Assembly (NCBI GenBank): GCA_051881815.1
Contig: JBJEQP010000006.1
Span: 1-28,273, forward strand
Direction of reading: 5' to 3'
Length of the DNA stretch: 28,273 nucleotides
From: UMGS363 sp051881815
GTDB taxonomy: Bacteria > Bacillota > Clostridia > Oscillospirales > Ruminococcaceae
Below, piece after piece: positions 1 to 6,756 of the stretch. Each line of letters starts with the position of its first letter. Within the stretch, counting starts at the first letter, position 1. The notes under the pieces are model-generated. The model was not told the DNA's origin. It ran no database searches and saw nothing but the letters and a program-made list of their open reading frames with translations. The translations under genes were made by a program, and so were the position numbers.

Positions 1-99
1 ATAAAATACGGCGGCTATAATACGCCCACTCTGCGTCAAACTCCTTTGACAGGCGACAGCCTGCCTGCAGTCGTCTTCAAGGTAAACAAGTTTACCTGA
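1..99 (+). CDS. C-terminal end of an unidentified protein (partial)
   Basis: Frame 1 is open from the first base to a TGA at 97-99, giving 32 residues that end in LPAVVFKVNKFT. It is followed by a strong terminator hairpin at 154-186, which fits the end of a transcription unit. I do not recognise the family from so short a piece. The alternative is that the open frame is chance, since 33 codons without a stop is not significant by itself. Confidence 0.45.
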   Translation: MKYGGYNTPTLRQTPLTGDSLPAVVFKVNKFT

Positions 100-153
100 T
101 TGGACGTATTCTATCCGCCGTCTTTATCCATAGAACAAATGGTTATTAGTATG

Positions 154-186
154 AAAGGCACTTTTGAGTTATCGAAAAGTGCCTTT
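154..186 (+). terminator. Intrinsic terminator of the upstream gene
   Basis: A perfect 12-bp stem, AAAGGCACTTTT (154-165) with AAAAGTGCCTTT (175-186), has a 9-nt loop and is followed by a T-rich run (atgttttta). It separates the partial gene at the window edge from enolase. Confidence 0.8.
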
Positions 187-219
187 ATGTTTTTATGTAT
201 AGCTTTGCAAACTTTGGTT

Positions 220-225
220 TATAAT
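220..225 (+). promoter_or_regulatory. Possible -10 box for eno
   Basis: TATAAT stands 31 bp before the enolase start and after the terminator. No good -35 box lies 16-18 bp upstream, so the promoter is either weak or read by another sigma factor. This is a candidate only. Confidence 0.35.
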
Positions 226-255
226 ATTCATAAAAATCTGAAAGGAATTTTTGCT

Positions 256-1533
256 ATGAATATTATAACAAAGCCGATCATTGATCAGGTCATTGGTCGG
301 GAGATCATTGATTCAAGAGGAAATCCGACCGTTCAGGCGCAGGTCATACTGACGGACGGCACTGTCGGTTTCGGTGCTGCTCCGAGCGGTGCAAGTACCG
401 GTGCGTTTGAGGCTCACGAGCTTCGTGACGGTGACGCAAAGCGGTTCGGCGGAAAGGGAACGCTGAACGCCGCCACAAATATCAGCAACACGATCAATCT
501 TGCGCTTAAAGGTCTGAACGCTTCGGACATTTTTCTGATCGACAGCGCTCTTATCAGGGCGGACGGAACGGAGAACAAGAGCAAGTTGGGTGCAAATGCG
601 ATACTTGCAGCTTCGCTTGCCTGTGCAAATGCGGCGGCGAACTTTTATCATGTTCCGCTCTACCGTTTTCTCGGCGGTGCGAACGGAAGAAAGCTCCCGA
701 TGCCGATGATGAACATTCTCAACGGCGGCGCTCACGCTGCGAACAACCTTGATATCCAGGAATTTATGATTATCCCGAGGGGAGCGCAGAGCTTTCACGA
801 GGGTCTGAGGCAGTGCTGCGAGGTGTATCATTCGCTTGCGGCTATCCTTAAACAAAAAGGCTTGTCAACGGGCGTTGGTGACGAGGGCGGCTTTGCACCC
901 GATCTTTCGGGCGAGCGTGACGCTATCGAGCTGATACTTGAAGCGGTCGAAAGGGCAGGCTATCGTCCCCGTGAGGATTTTGTTCTTGCGCTTGACGCGG
1001 CGGCAAGCGAATGGAAGGCTCCGAACGGCAGCAGGGGATATTTTATGCCGAAAAAGAAGAAGCAGTGTTCCGCTGACGAGCTTATTTCCGAGTGGAAGAA
1101 TATCTGTGACCTTTATCCCATTGCTTCGATCGAGGATCCGCTTGACGAGGACGACTGGGAAGGCTGGAAAAAGCTTACCGATGAGCTTGGAAACAAGGTT
1201 CAGCTTGTGGGCGATGACCTTTTTGTGACGAATCCCGAAAGACTTCGCCGAGGCATTGAGCATGGTGCGGCGAATGCGATACTTGTAAAGCTCAATCAGA
1301 TCGGTTCGCTTTCCGAAACGCTCACGGCGATAAATCTTGCACAGAAGCACTCATACAAGGCTGTAATTTCGCATCGAAGCGGTGAAACGGAGGACACTTT
1401 CATCGCCGATCTTGCCGTTGCGGTCAATGCGGGACAGATCAAGACGGGTGCGCCCTGCCGAAGTGAGCGTGTTGCAAAGTACAATCGCTTGCTCATGATC
1501 GAGGACGAGCTTAAAGGGGGCATAGCATTATGA
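256..1533 (+). CDS. eno: Enolase (phosphopyruvate hydratase)
   Basis: Cytoplasmic glycolytic enzyme that interconverts 2-phosphoglycerate and phosphoenolpyruvate and needs Mg2+. The protein has 425 residues, the usual bacterial length. Family motifs are all present: SGASTGAFEA near residue 44, GGAHAANNLDIQEF with H160 and E169, VGDEGGFAPD with catalytic E210, metal ligands D247, E293 and D320, catalytic K345 in ILVKLNQIG, ISHRSGETED (H373, R374) and K396 in GQIKTG. An upstream in-frame start at 100 would add 52 residues unlike any enolase and would cross the terminator, so I start at 256, where AAAGGA precedes at 241-246. The stop overlaps the start of spoVAE by 4 bp (ATGA), so the two are probably translated together. 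Enolase is a classical target of fluoride, which matters because a fluoride riboswitch lies elsewhere in the window. Confidence 0.97.
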   Translation: MNIITKPIIDQVIGREIIDSRGNPTVQAQVILTDGTVGFGAAPSGASTGAFEAHELRDGDAKRFGGKGTLNAATNISNTINLALKGLNASDIFLIDSALIRADGTENKSKLGANAILAASLACANAAANFYHVPLYRFLGGANGRKLPMPMMNILNGGAHAANNLDIQEFMIIPRGAQSFHEGLRQCCEVYHSLAAILKQKGLSTGVGDEGGFAPDLSGERDAIELILEAVERAGYRPREDFVLALDAAASEWKAPNGSRGYFMPKKKKQCSADELISEWKNICDLYPIASIEDPLDEDDWEGWKKLTDELGNKVQLVGDDLFVTNPERLRRGIEHGAANAILVKLNQIGSLSETLTAINLAQKHSYKAVISHRSGETEDTFIADLAVAVNAGQIKTGAPCRSERVAKYNRLLMIEDELKGGIAL

Positions 1534-1889
1534 TAATGGAGTATGTGTGGGCGTTCGTCATAGGGGGACTGTTCTGTGCGGTCGGTGAGGTGCTCATCGA
1601 CTATACAAAGCTCACGCCTGCGAGAATACTGACAGCTTATGTCGTTGCAGGCGTTGTACTTGGGGCTCTCGGCTGGTATCAGCCGATCGTTGATTTTGCA
1701 GGGGCAGGCGCAAGCGTTCCGCTGACAGGGTTCGGAAACGTCCTTGTCCAGGGCGTACAAAAGGCAGTCGATGAAAAAGGCTTTCTCGGCATTTTCACCG
1801 GCGGTCTGACGGGTGCTGCAGGCGGTATCACATCGGCAATGATCTTTGCGCTGATCGCAGCCTGCGCTTTTAAGTCTAAAGAGAAGTAA
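1530..1889 (+). CDS. spoVAE: Stage V sporulation protein AE (SpoVAE/SpoVAEb type)
   Basis: Small integral membrane protein of 119 residues. In spore formers SpoVA proteins form the channel that takes up dipicolinic acid during sporulation and releases it in germination. Family signatures are clear: WAFVIGGLFCAVGEVLID at the N-terminus, the TKLTPARIL segment, a second hydrophobic stretch with VAGVVLGALG, then AGAGASVPLTGFG, GVQKAVDEKGFLGIFTGGL and a final helix before KSKEK. AAAGGGGG at 1514-1521 suits the ATG at 1530 (9 bp) better than the in-frame ATG at 1536. The usual partners spoVAC and spoVAD are absent on both sides; the neighbour is enolase, with overlapping stop and start codons. That is unusual for a sporulation gene, which normally has a forespore promoter. 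Confidence 0.9.
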   Translation: MIMEYVWAFVIGGLFCAVGEVLIDYTKLTPARILTAYVVAGVVLGALGWYQPIVDFAGAGASVPLTGFGNVLVQGVQKAVDEKGFLGIFTGGLTGAAGGITSAMIFALIAACAFKSKEK

Positions 1890-1894
1890 ATATT

Positions 1895-1921
1895 CCGTTC
1901 TGCCGCAGCAGGGCAGGACGG
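1895..1921 (+). terminator. Terminator-like hairpin after spoVAE
   Basis: CCGTTCTGCC (1895-1904) pairs with GGCAGGACGG (1912-1921), with one G-T wobble and a 7-nt loop. The tail is only moderately T-rich (ttacatacatcattcttt). It lies directly after the spoVAE stop and probably ends the eno-spoVAE transcript. Confidence 0.6.
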
Positions 1922-2040
1922 TTACATACATCATTCTTTGACCGGTTTATGTCAAGTGCTTTGTATTTTCGGCCTTTGATTACAGAACGATTTGTAATAT
2001 GTTGAAAATATATAAAATGTGCCGAATATTGAAAATATGC

Positions 2041-2069
2041 TTGCATTTTCAATAAAAAAAAGGTATAAT
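2041..2069 (+). promoter_or_regulatory. pyrG promoter
   Basis: TTGCAT (2041-2046) and a perfect TATAAT (2064-2069) are separated by 17 bp. The expected transcript start is near 2076, giving a leader of about 35 nt. I see no run of Gs at that point, so the G-rich 5' end used in the reiterative-transcription control of pyrG in some Firmicutes is not evident. Confidence 0.7.
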
Positions 2070-2111
2070 AGAAGTAATGTATGTTTATTTGTAAGAAAGG
2101 ATTGTTTGATT

Positions 2112-3719
2112 ATGCCGATTAAGTACATATTCGTTACGGGCGGCGTTGTTTCGGGACTCGGAAAGGGTATTACCGCCGCATCACTTGGCCGTCTGCTTAA
2201 AGAAAGAGGCTACCGTGTTACAATTCAGAAGTTTGACCCTTATATAAATCTTGACCCGGGCACAATGTCGCCTTATCAGCACGGCGAGGTTTTCGTTACC
2301 GATGACGGTGCCGAAACTGACCTTGACCTCGGACACTATGAGCGTTTCATCGACGAGAATCTCTCGGTAAACTCCAACGTTACAACAGGTAAGATCTACT
2401 GGACCGTTCTCAACAAGGAGCGCAGAGGCGACTACCTCGGCGGAACTGTTCAGGTCATCCCTCACATCACAAACGAGATCAAGGAAAGAGTCTATCGTGT
2501 CGGCAAGGAAAAGGATACCGACATCGTTATAACCGAGATCGGCGGTACGGTCGGCGACATCGAATCCACTCCGTTCCTCGAAGCTATCCGTCAGGTAGTT
2601 ACCGAAGTTGGCAGAGAAAACGCAGTTTATATCCACGTTACACTCGTTCCCTATATCGCAGGTTCGGAGGAGCTTAAATCCAAGCCTACACAGCATTCCA
2701 CAAAGGAGCTTCTTTCCATCGGGATCCAGCCGAATATCATCGTCTGCCGTTCCGAAAAGGAAATTCCCGAGGAAATGCGTAAAAAGATCGCTCTTTTCTG
2801 TAATGTCCGTGCGGAGGACGTTATCCAGAACCTTACAGCACCTTCGCTTTATGAGGTTCCGCTCTGGCTCGAAAAAGAGGGTCTTGCAGACAGCGTTTGT
2901 CATCACCTCGGACTTCCCGTTAAGAAGCCCGATCTTACCGAGTGGACAGAAATGGTCAACCGTGCGAAGAATGCGGACAAGACAGTTACAATCGGACTTG
3001 TCGGCAAGTATGTCGTTCTCCACGATGCATACCTTTCCGTTGCGGAAGCTCTCCGTCACGGCGGTATCGTAAATGATGTAAATATCAATATCGAATGGAT
3101 AAATTCCGAAGAGGTCACAAGAGAAAACGCAGCAGAGATGCTCTCAAAGTGCGACGGTATCATCGTTCCCGGCGGCTTCGGCGACCGCGGTATCGAAGGT
3201 ATGATCGAATCTATCCGCTATGCCCGTGAAAATAAGGTTCCGCTGTTCGGCATCTGCCTCGGTATGCAGATGGCAGTTATCGAGTACGCAAGAAACGTCC
3301 TCGGACTTTCCGGCGCAAACTCCACAGAGTTCGGCGATACACCTTATCCCGTTATCGACATTATGGAAGACCAGAAGGACGTTACCGAAAAGGGCGGCAC
3401 GATGCGTCTTGGACTTTATCCTTGTAAGCTCACAAGCGGAACTACTTCCGAAAGAGTTTACGGCGAACCGCTTATCTATGAGCGTCACCGCCACAGATGG
3501 GAATTCAACAACGCATTCCGTTCAAAGCTCACAGAAGCAGGACTTGTTATCGCAGGTCAGTCACCCGATGAAAGACTTGTCGAGATCGTTGAGGTCAAGG
3601 ATCATCCATGGTTTGTGGGCGTGCAGTTCCACCCTGAGTTCAAATCCCGTCCGAATAAGCCGCAGAAGCTTTTTGCAGACTTTATCCGTGCTTCAAAGGA
3701 ATACTCTAATAATGCGTAA
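2112..3719 (+). CDS. pyrG: CTP synthase (glutamine hydrolysing)
   Basis: Makes CTP from UTP, ATP and glutamine, the last step of pyrimidine nucleotide synthesis, in the cytoplasm. The 535-residue length is typical. The N-terminal amidoligase domain (about 1-270) carries the P-loop GGVVSGLGKG at 10-19 and the FDPYINLDPGTMSP segment. The C-terminal class I glutamine amidotransferase domain has the nucleophile C382 in FGICLGMQ and H507 and E509 in QFHPEF. I start at 2112 because AGAAAGGA precedes it and the first residues MPIKYIFVTGG match the family; the longer in-frame start at 2019 would lie upstream of the promoter. The last codons, AAT GCG TAA, belong to a GCGTAAT repeat that runs on downstream, so the stop codon is supplied by repeat sequence. 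Confidence 0.97.
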   Translation: MPIKYIFVTGGVVSGLGKGITAASLGRLLKERGYRVTIQKFDPYINLDPGTMSPYQHGEVFVTDDGAETDLDLGHYERFIDENLSVNSNVTTGKIYWTVLNKERRGDYLGGTVQVIPHITNEIKERVYRVGKEKDTDIVITEIGGTVGDIESTPFLEAIRQVVTEVGRENAVYIHVTLVPYIAGSEELKSKPTQHSTKELLSIGIQPNIIVCRSEKEIPEEMRKKIALFCNVRAEDVIQNLTAPSLYEVPLWLEKEGLADSVCHHLGLPVKKPDLTEWTEMVNRAKNADKTVTIGLVGKYVVLHDAYLSVAEALRHGGIVNDVNINIEWINSEEVTRENAAEMLSKCDGIIVPGGFGDRGIEGMIESIRYARENKVPLFGICLGMQMAVIEYARNVLGLSGANSTEFGDTPYPVIDIMEDQKDVTEKGGTMRLGLYPCKLTSGTTSERVYGEPLIYERHRHRWEFNNAFRSKLTEAGLVIAGQSPDERLVEIVEVKDHPWFVGVQFHPEFKSRPNKPQKLFADFIRASKEYSNNA

Positions 3720-3746
3720 TTCGTAATGCGTAATGCGTAATTAGTA
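3711..3746. repeat. GCGTAAT short tandem repeat at the pyrG stop
   Basis: Degenerate tandem units of TAATGCG/TAATTCG cover the last codons of pyrG and the next 27 bp. A shorter copy of the same repeat (aatgcgtaatgcgtaatt) lies just behind ptsI at 20,877-20,894. The same word placed behind two unrelated genes indicates a dispersed repeat family. Confidence 0.75.
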
Positions 3747-3782
3747 GGGAAACCACACGCGAAGCGAAGCAAAAGTTTAGGT

Positions 3783-3847
3783 CAAGCCTTTTCAAAGGCT
3801 TGTGGGGTTCCAAGGGGCAAAGCCACTTGGTCGCTCTCCGCAGAGAG
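3783..3847. repeat. Block of three tandem hairpins, possible interspersed repeat or structured RNA
   Basis: Three hairpins stand in a row. CAAGCCT (3783-3789) pairs with AGGCTTG (3796-3802). CCAAGGGGC (3810-3818) pairs with GCCACTTGG (3822-3830) with one mismatch and loop AAA. CTCTC (3834-3838) pairs with GAGAG (3843-3847) across loop CGCA. They follow the GCGTAAT repeat behind pyrG. No T-tail follows, so this is not a plain terminator. Its function is unknown. Confidence 0.6.
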
Positions 3848-3908
3848 TGAAACTCCTTAAACTATGGTATATAATCTGCTTAATAAGCGAAATATCTATC
3901 AAATCAAA

Positions 3909-3984
3909 AAGCGCAATTCACGAAATAAACGGAAACGAAATATGAGAAATCATTTTCGTAAACCTCAATTCGTGAATTGCGCTT
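3909..3984. repeat. Long inverted repeat with 16-bp perfect arms
   Basis: AAGCGCAATTCACGAA (3909-3924) is the exact reverse complement of 3969-3984. Inside it a smaller pair, ACGAAA and TTTTCGT, can extend the fold. It lies in the convergent gap between pyrG and the - strand gene that ends at 4163, so it could act as a two-way terminator or be a small palindromic element. The tail on the + strand (gttctttatg) is weakly T-rich. Confidence 0.7.
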
Positions 3985-4010
3985 GTTCTTTATGAACCGA
4001 AAAACTATCC

Positions 4011-4055
4011 TCTGACAGCAAATATACGAACTAAGTGAGTATATTTGCTGTCAGA
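4011..4055. repeat. Inverted repeat with 17-bp perfect arms and 11-nt spacer
   Basis: TCTGACAGCAAATATAC at 4011-4027 is repeated in exact reverse complement at 4039-4055 around GAACTAAGTGA. It is 26 bp from the previous inverted repeat. There is no T-tract on either strand, so a simple terminator is unlikely. A recombination, binding or mobile-element site are alternatives. Confidence 0.7.
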
Positions 4056-4162
4056 CGAAGTATGAATAGCTATTCAATATGAACGTGAAAAAAATGAGCG
4101 TAAGCGAATGTGTTTTCACATAACGGAATTCTTTGGTCGCAAAATTAAAGCTATATTGTATC

Positions 4163-4681
4163 CTAAAGTTTCTCGCTATGTACCTTATAACAGCATAGTG
4201 CCGCAATGATAAGCGCTGTACCAATAAATACAAGACAGTACACAATAACATATATCCAAATAGGAAAGCTCAACAGCTCCGCTTTCATTGTTACAACAGT
4301 TCCAATAACAGCAATTACGGCGCTTGGGAAAAGTGAAATAATATACTTTTTACGCTTTTTACAGAGAATTGCCGCAACAGCCGAAATAACCAACGGCAGG
4401 AAGAATATACTTCTCGTGAACCGAAGACTTCCGAGCCTGAACACCGCATAACTGTCAAACACGGGTGGAAAAAGATACAGCCAGATAACAGCGGCGGCAA
4501 GCGTTATTACTCCGACAGCTGCAAGGATCATCGATTTTACCGGAAGAGTTGTTCGAGTCTGTTCCGTTCGGGCCATCGTTTCAAACGTTTCCCTGTGGTC
4601 ACGCTGCATTTCTTTTATCTCCGCTTCAAGCTGCTTTAGCTTCTGCTTTTTTTCCTTTTCCTTCTCTTTAAGTGCGTTCAT
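4163..4681 (-). CDS. Membrane protein with N-terminal coiled coil, unknown function
   Basis: 172 residues that I cannot assign to a family. Residues 1-35 are rich in Lys, Glu and Gln (KEKEKEKKQKLKQLEAEIKE) and look like a charged coiled coil in the cytoplasm. Four hydrophobic segments follow, at roughly 50-71, 90-105, 115-130 and 138-162, with Lys/Arg-rich loops (CKKRKKY). The start has a modest ribosome site, GGTGA, 5 nt upstream. It lies behind gpmI but is separated from it by a terminator-like hairpin at 4701-4734, so it may be read only by read-through. Downstream is the hairpin-rich convergent gap. Confidence 0.75.
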   Translation of the reverse strand: MNALKEKEKEKKQKLKQLEAEIKEMQRDHRETFETMARTEQTRTTLPVKSMILAAVGVITLAAAVIWLYLFPPVFDSYAVFRLGSLRFTRSIFFLPLVISAVAAILCKKRKKYIISLFPSAVIAVIGTVVTMKAELLSFPIWIYVIVYCLVFIGTALIIAALCCYKVHSEKL

Positions 4682-4700
4682 ATTTTCACCAACTATAAAG

Positions 4701-4734
4701 AAAGCGCAGCCGCAAACCTTGCAGACTGCGCTTT
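4701..4734 (-). terminator. Hairpin after gpmI
   Basis: AAAGCGCAG (4701-4709) pairs with CTGCGCTTT (4726-4734), with an inner GCAA/TTGC pairing. On the - strand it is followed by ctttatagtt, and on the + strand by a longer T run (aactgttttttc). It lies between gpmI and the next - strand gene and probably ends or attenuates the glycolytic operon. Confidence 0.65.
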
Positions 4735-4747
4735 AACTGTTTTTTCA

Positions 4748-6265
4748 TTAAAGGAGAATTGACTTGCCTGTCATTTCCTCGGGCTGGGGGATACCCATGA
4801 TCTTGAGCATTGTAGGTGCAAGGTCTGCAAGCACGCCGCCTTCACGAAGCTCGCCCTTCTGACCTGCAACTATAAGAGGAACAACGTTTGTTGTATGAGC
4901 TGTGAAAGGTGAGCCGTCAGGTTCATACATCTTGTCAGCGTTTCCGTGGTCAGCTGTGATAAGAGCTGTACCTCCGTGAGCAAGGATAGCGTCAACGGTT
5001 CTGCCCACGCAGGTATCAACTGCTTCAACAGCCTTTACAGCTGCATCGAATACGCCTGTGTGACCGACCATGTCGCAGTTTGCAAAGTTGAGGATTATAA
5101 CATCGTACTTTTCGGCGTTGATAGCTTCAACTACCTTATCCGTAACCTCATAAGCGCTCATTTCAGGCTGGAGGTCGTAGGTTGCGACCTTCGGAGAGTT
5201 GACGAGGATCCTGTCTTCGCCCTCATACTGCTTTTCAACGCCGCCGTTGAAGAAGAACGTAACGTGAGCGTACTTTTCGGTTTCTGCGATACGAAGCTGC
5301 TTGAGTCCCTGTTCGGAGATATACTGACCGAGTGTGTTGTTGAGGGACTGCGGCTTGAATGCGATCTTAACATTAGGCATTGTTGCGTCATACTGTGTAA
5401 AGCAAACATAAGTTACAGGCATCATGCCGTTCTTTCTTTCAAAGCCCTTGAATTCGGGATCAACGAAGGTTCTTGTGATCTCTCTTGCTCTGTCGGGGCG
5501 GAAGTTGAAGAAGATGATGCTGTCGTTAGCCTTGATGCGTTCTGTTCCGCTGATGACAGTAGGGATAACGAACTCGTCCGTAACGTTGTCGGCATAAGAC
5601 TTTTCAACTGCAGCAACAGCGTCATCAGCCTGATTGCCTTCGCCGTAAACGAATGCTGCATAAGCCTTTTCAACTCTGTCCCAGTTGTTATCTCTGTCCA
5701 TTGCATAGTAACGTCCTGAAAGGCTTGCGATCTTGCCGACGCCGATCTCGTTCATCTTTTCCTGAAGCTCTGCAACGAAGTCCTTGCCGCTTGTAGGAGG
5801 AACGTCACGTCCGTCAAGAATGCCGTGAACATATACCTTTTCAAGTCCTGCCTGCTTTGCAAGGTTAAGAAGTCCGTAAAGGTGAGTGTTGTGGGAGTGA
5901 ACGCCGCCGTTGGAGAGAAGTCCGAACATATGGAGAGCGGAACCGTTCTTCTTGCAGTTTTCAACAGCTTCGCAAAGAGCTTCGTTCTTGAAGAAATCAC
6001 CGTCTTCAATGGACTTTGTTATTCTTGTAAGCTCCTGATATACGATCCTGCCTGCGCCCATGTTGGTGTGTCCTACTTCGGAGTTACCCATCTGACCGTC
6101 GGGAAGTCCAACGCACATTCCGCTTGCGCCGATAGTTGTGTTAGGCCATTCTGCGAAATATCTGTCAAGGTTAGGAGTTTTTGCGGCTGCGATAGCGTTG
6201 CCGTAGCTGTCTTTGTTAATTCCGAAGCCGTCCATAATGATAAGAGCGGTTGGTTTTTTTGCCAT
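4748..6265 (-). CDS. gpmI: 2,3-bisphosphoglycerate-independent phosphoglycerate mutase
   Basis: Interconverts 3- and 2-phosphoglycerate in glycolysis through a phosphoserine intermediate with Mn2+; alkaline phosphatase superfamily, cytoplasmic. With the start at 6265 the protein has 505 residues, normal for the family. The N-terminal LIIMDGFGI carries a metal-binding Asp, S62 in DGQMGNSEVGH is the phosphorylated serine, HGILDGRDVPP and GRYYAMDRDNNW line the active site, and ITADHGNADKM supplies C-terminal metal ligands. An ATG 18 bp upstream is in frame, but the AAAGGA ribosome site lies inside that extension and 9 nt from the ATG at 6265, so the shorter form is right. It is the last gene of a tpiA operon, interrupted by the 161-bp element at 6289-6449. 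Confidence 0.96.
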   Translation of the reverse strand: MAKKPTALIIMDGFGINKDSYGNAIAAAKTPNLDRYFAEWPNTTIGASGMCVGLPDGQMGNSEVGHTNMGAGRIVYQELTRITKSIEDGDFFKNEALCEAVENCKKNGSALHMFGLLSNGGVHSHNTHLYGLLNLAKQAGLEKVYVHGILDGRDVPPTSGKDFVAELQEKMNEIGVGKIASLSGRYYAMDRDNNWDRVEKAYAAFVYGEGNQADDAVAAVEKSYADNVTDEFVIPTVISGTERIKANDSIIFFNFRPDRAREITRTFVDPEFKGFERKNGMMPVTYVCFTQYDATMPNVKIAFKPQSLNNTLGQYISEQGLKQLRIAETEKYAHVTFFFNGGVEKQYEGEDRILVNSPKVATYDLQPEMSAYEVTDKVVEAINAEKYDVIILNFANCDMVGHTGVFDAAVKAVEAVDTCVGRTVDAILAHGGTALITADHGNADKMYEPDGSPFTAHTTNVVPLIVAGQKGELREGGVLADLAPTMLKIMGIPQPEEMTGKSILL

Positions 6266-6288
6266 AATTATCAATCCTTTCATTTTTC

Positions 6289-6449
6289 ATACTAATCTCT
6301 GACCGTTCTGTAGACAAATGCGTAAGATAGAACACAGCCAATATAGGAAAGCGACCGCAGTAAGGCTTTCCGCCTTGCAAGGGAGCTTGACGACGAGTGG
6401 CTGGGTTATAGCCGGCGCATTTGTCTATAGGTTGGTCAGAGATTAGTAT
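6289..6449. repeat. 161-bp MITE-like structured inverted-repeat element
   Basis: The ends form a 16-bp perfect inverted repeat (6289-6304 with 6434-6449; ATACTAATCTCTGACC). Inside, after a symmetrical 6-nt internal loop, 12 bp pair (6311-6322 with 6416-6427; TAGACAAATGCG). Then CAGCCA (6335-6340) pairs with TGGCTG (6398-6403) and GGAAAGC (6346-6352) with GCTTTCC (6365-6371). All stems nest. A TA dinucleotide flanks CTAATC at each end, as for target duplications of IS630/Tc1-type elements. It has no open frame. It sits within the tpiA-gpmI unit just ahead of the gpmI ribosome site and touches the stop codon of the preceding gene. Confidence 0.8.
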
Positions 6450-6724
6450 CAGATACAGAAGAATTTCGGGATGAGCCAGAACCCTACATAGTAGTCGGTC
6501 GTGCGGTCAAAGGGGTCGTAATCCTCCCAGACCTTGTAGCCCAAGCCGTAGTGATCCTTGCTGCCGTTTTCATAATCAATAACGGTAATACAGAAAACAG
6601 GAGGGAGCTTGTACCGCTTTGCACGGATAAGATCGGTCGTAAAAAAGCCTGCGGAAAGTACGGCTAATGTGCATAAAAGCACGATAAATAACCGTTTTGC
6701 GCTGAATTTTTTCGCCGCCTTCAT
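6449..6724 (-). CDS. Small membrane-anchored or secreted protein, unknown function
   Basis: 91 residues. A lysine-rich start (MKAAKKFSAKR) leads into one hydrophobic segment (LFIVLLCTLAVLSAGFF, about 12-28), which is either a signal peptide or an anchor. The rest, about 60 residues, contains PPVFCITVIDYENGS and GLGYKVWEDYDP, then WLIPKF. This pattern resembles a common group of short exported proteins in Clostridia with the GLGYKV motif; no function is known to me. AGGAG with 9-nt spacing precedes the ATG. It lies between tpiA and gpmI in one direction, 32 bp behind tpiA. Its stop codon touches the terminal repeat of the 161-bp element, so the last residues may have been altered by that insertion. 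Confidence 0.8.
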   Translation of the reverse strand: MKAAKKFSAKRLFIVLLCTLAVLSAGFFTTDLIRAKRYKLPPVFCITVIDYENGSKDHYGLGYKVWEDYDPFDRTTDYYVGFWLIPKFFCI

Positions 6725-6756
6725 TTATGCTCTCTCCTGTTGGTAATTTAAGTGGA

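Noticed and set aside
4051..4251. A 66-codon open frame on the - strand overlapping the end of the four-helix membrane protein gene.
   Set aside because: It runs through the 17-bp inverted repeat, has no ribosome site and overlaps a better gene in another frame.
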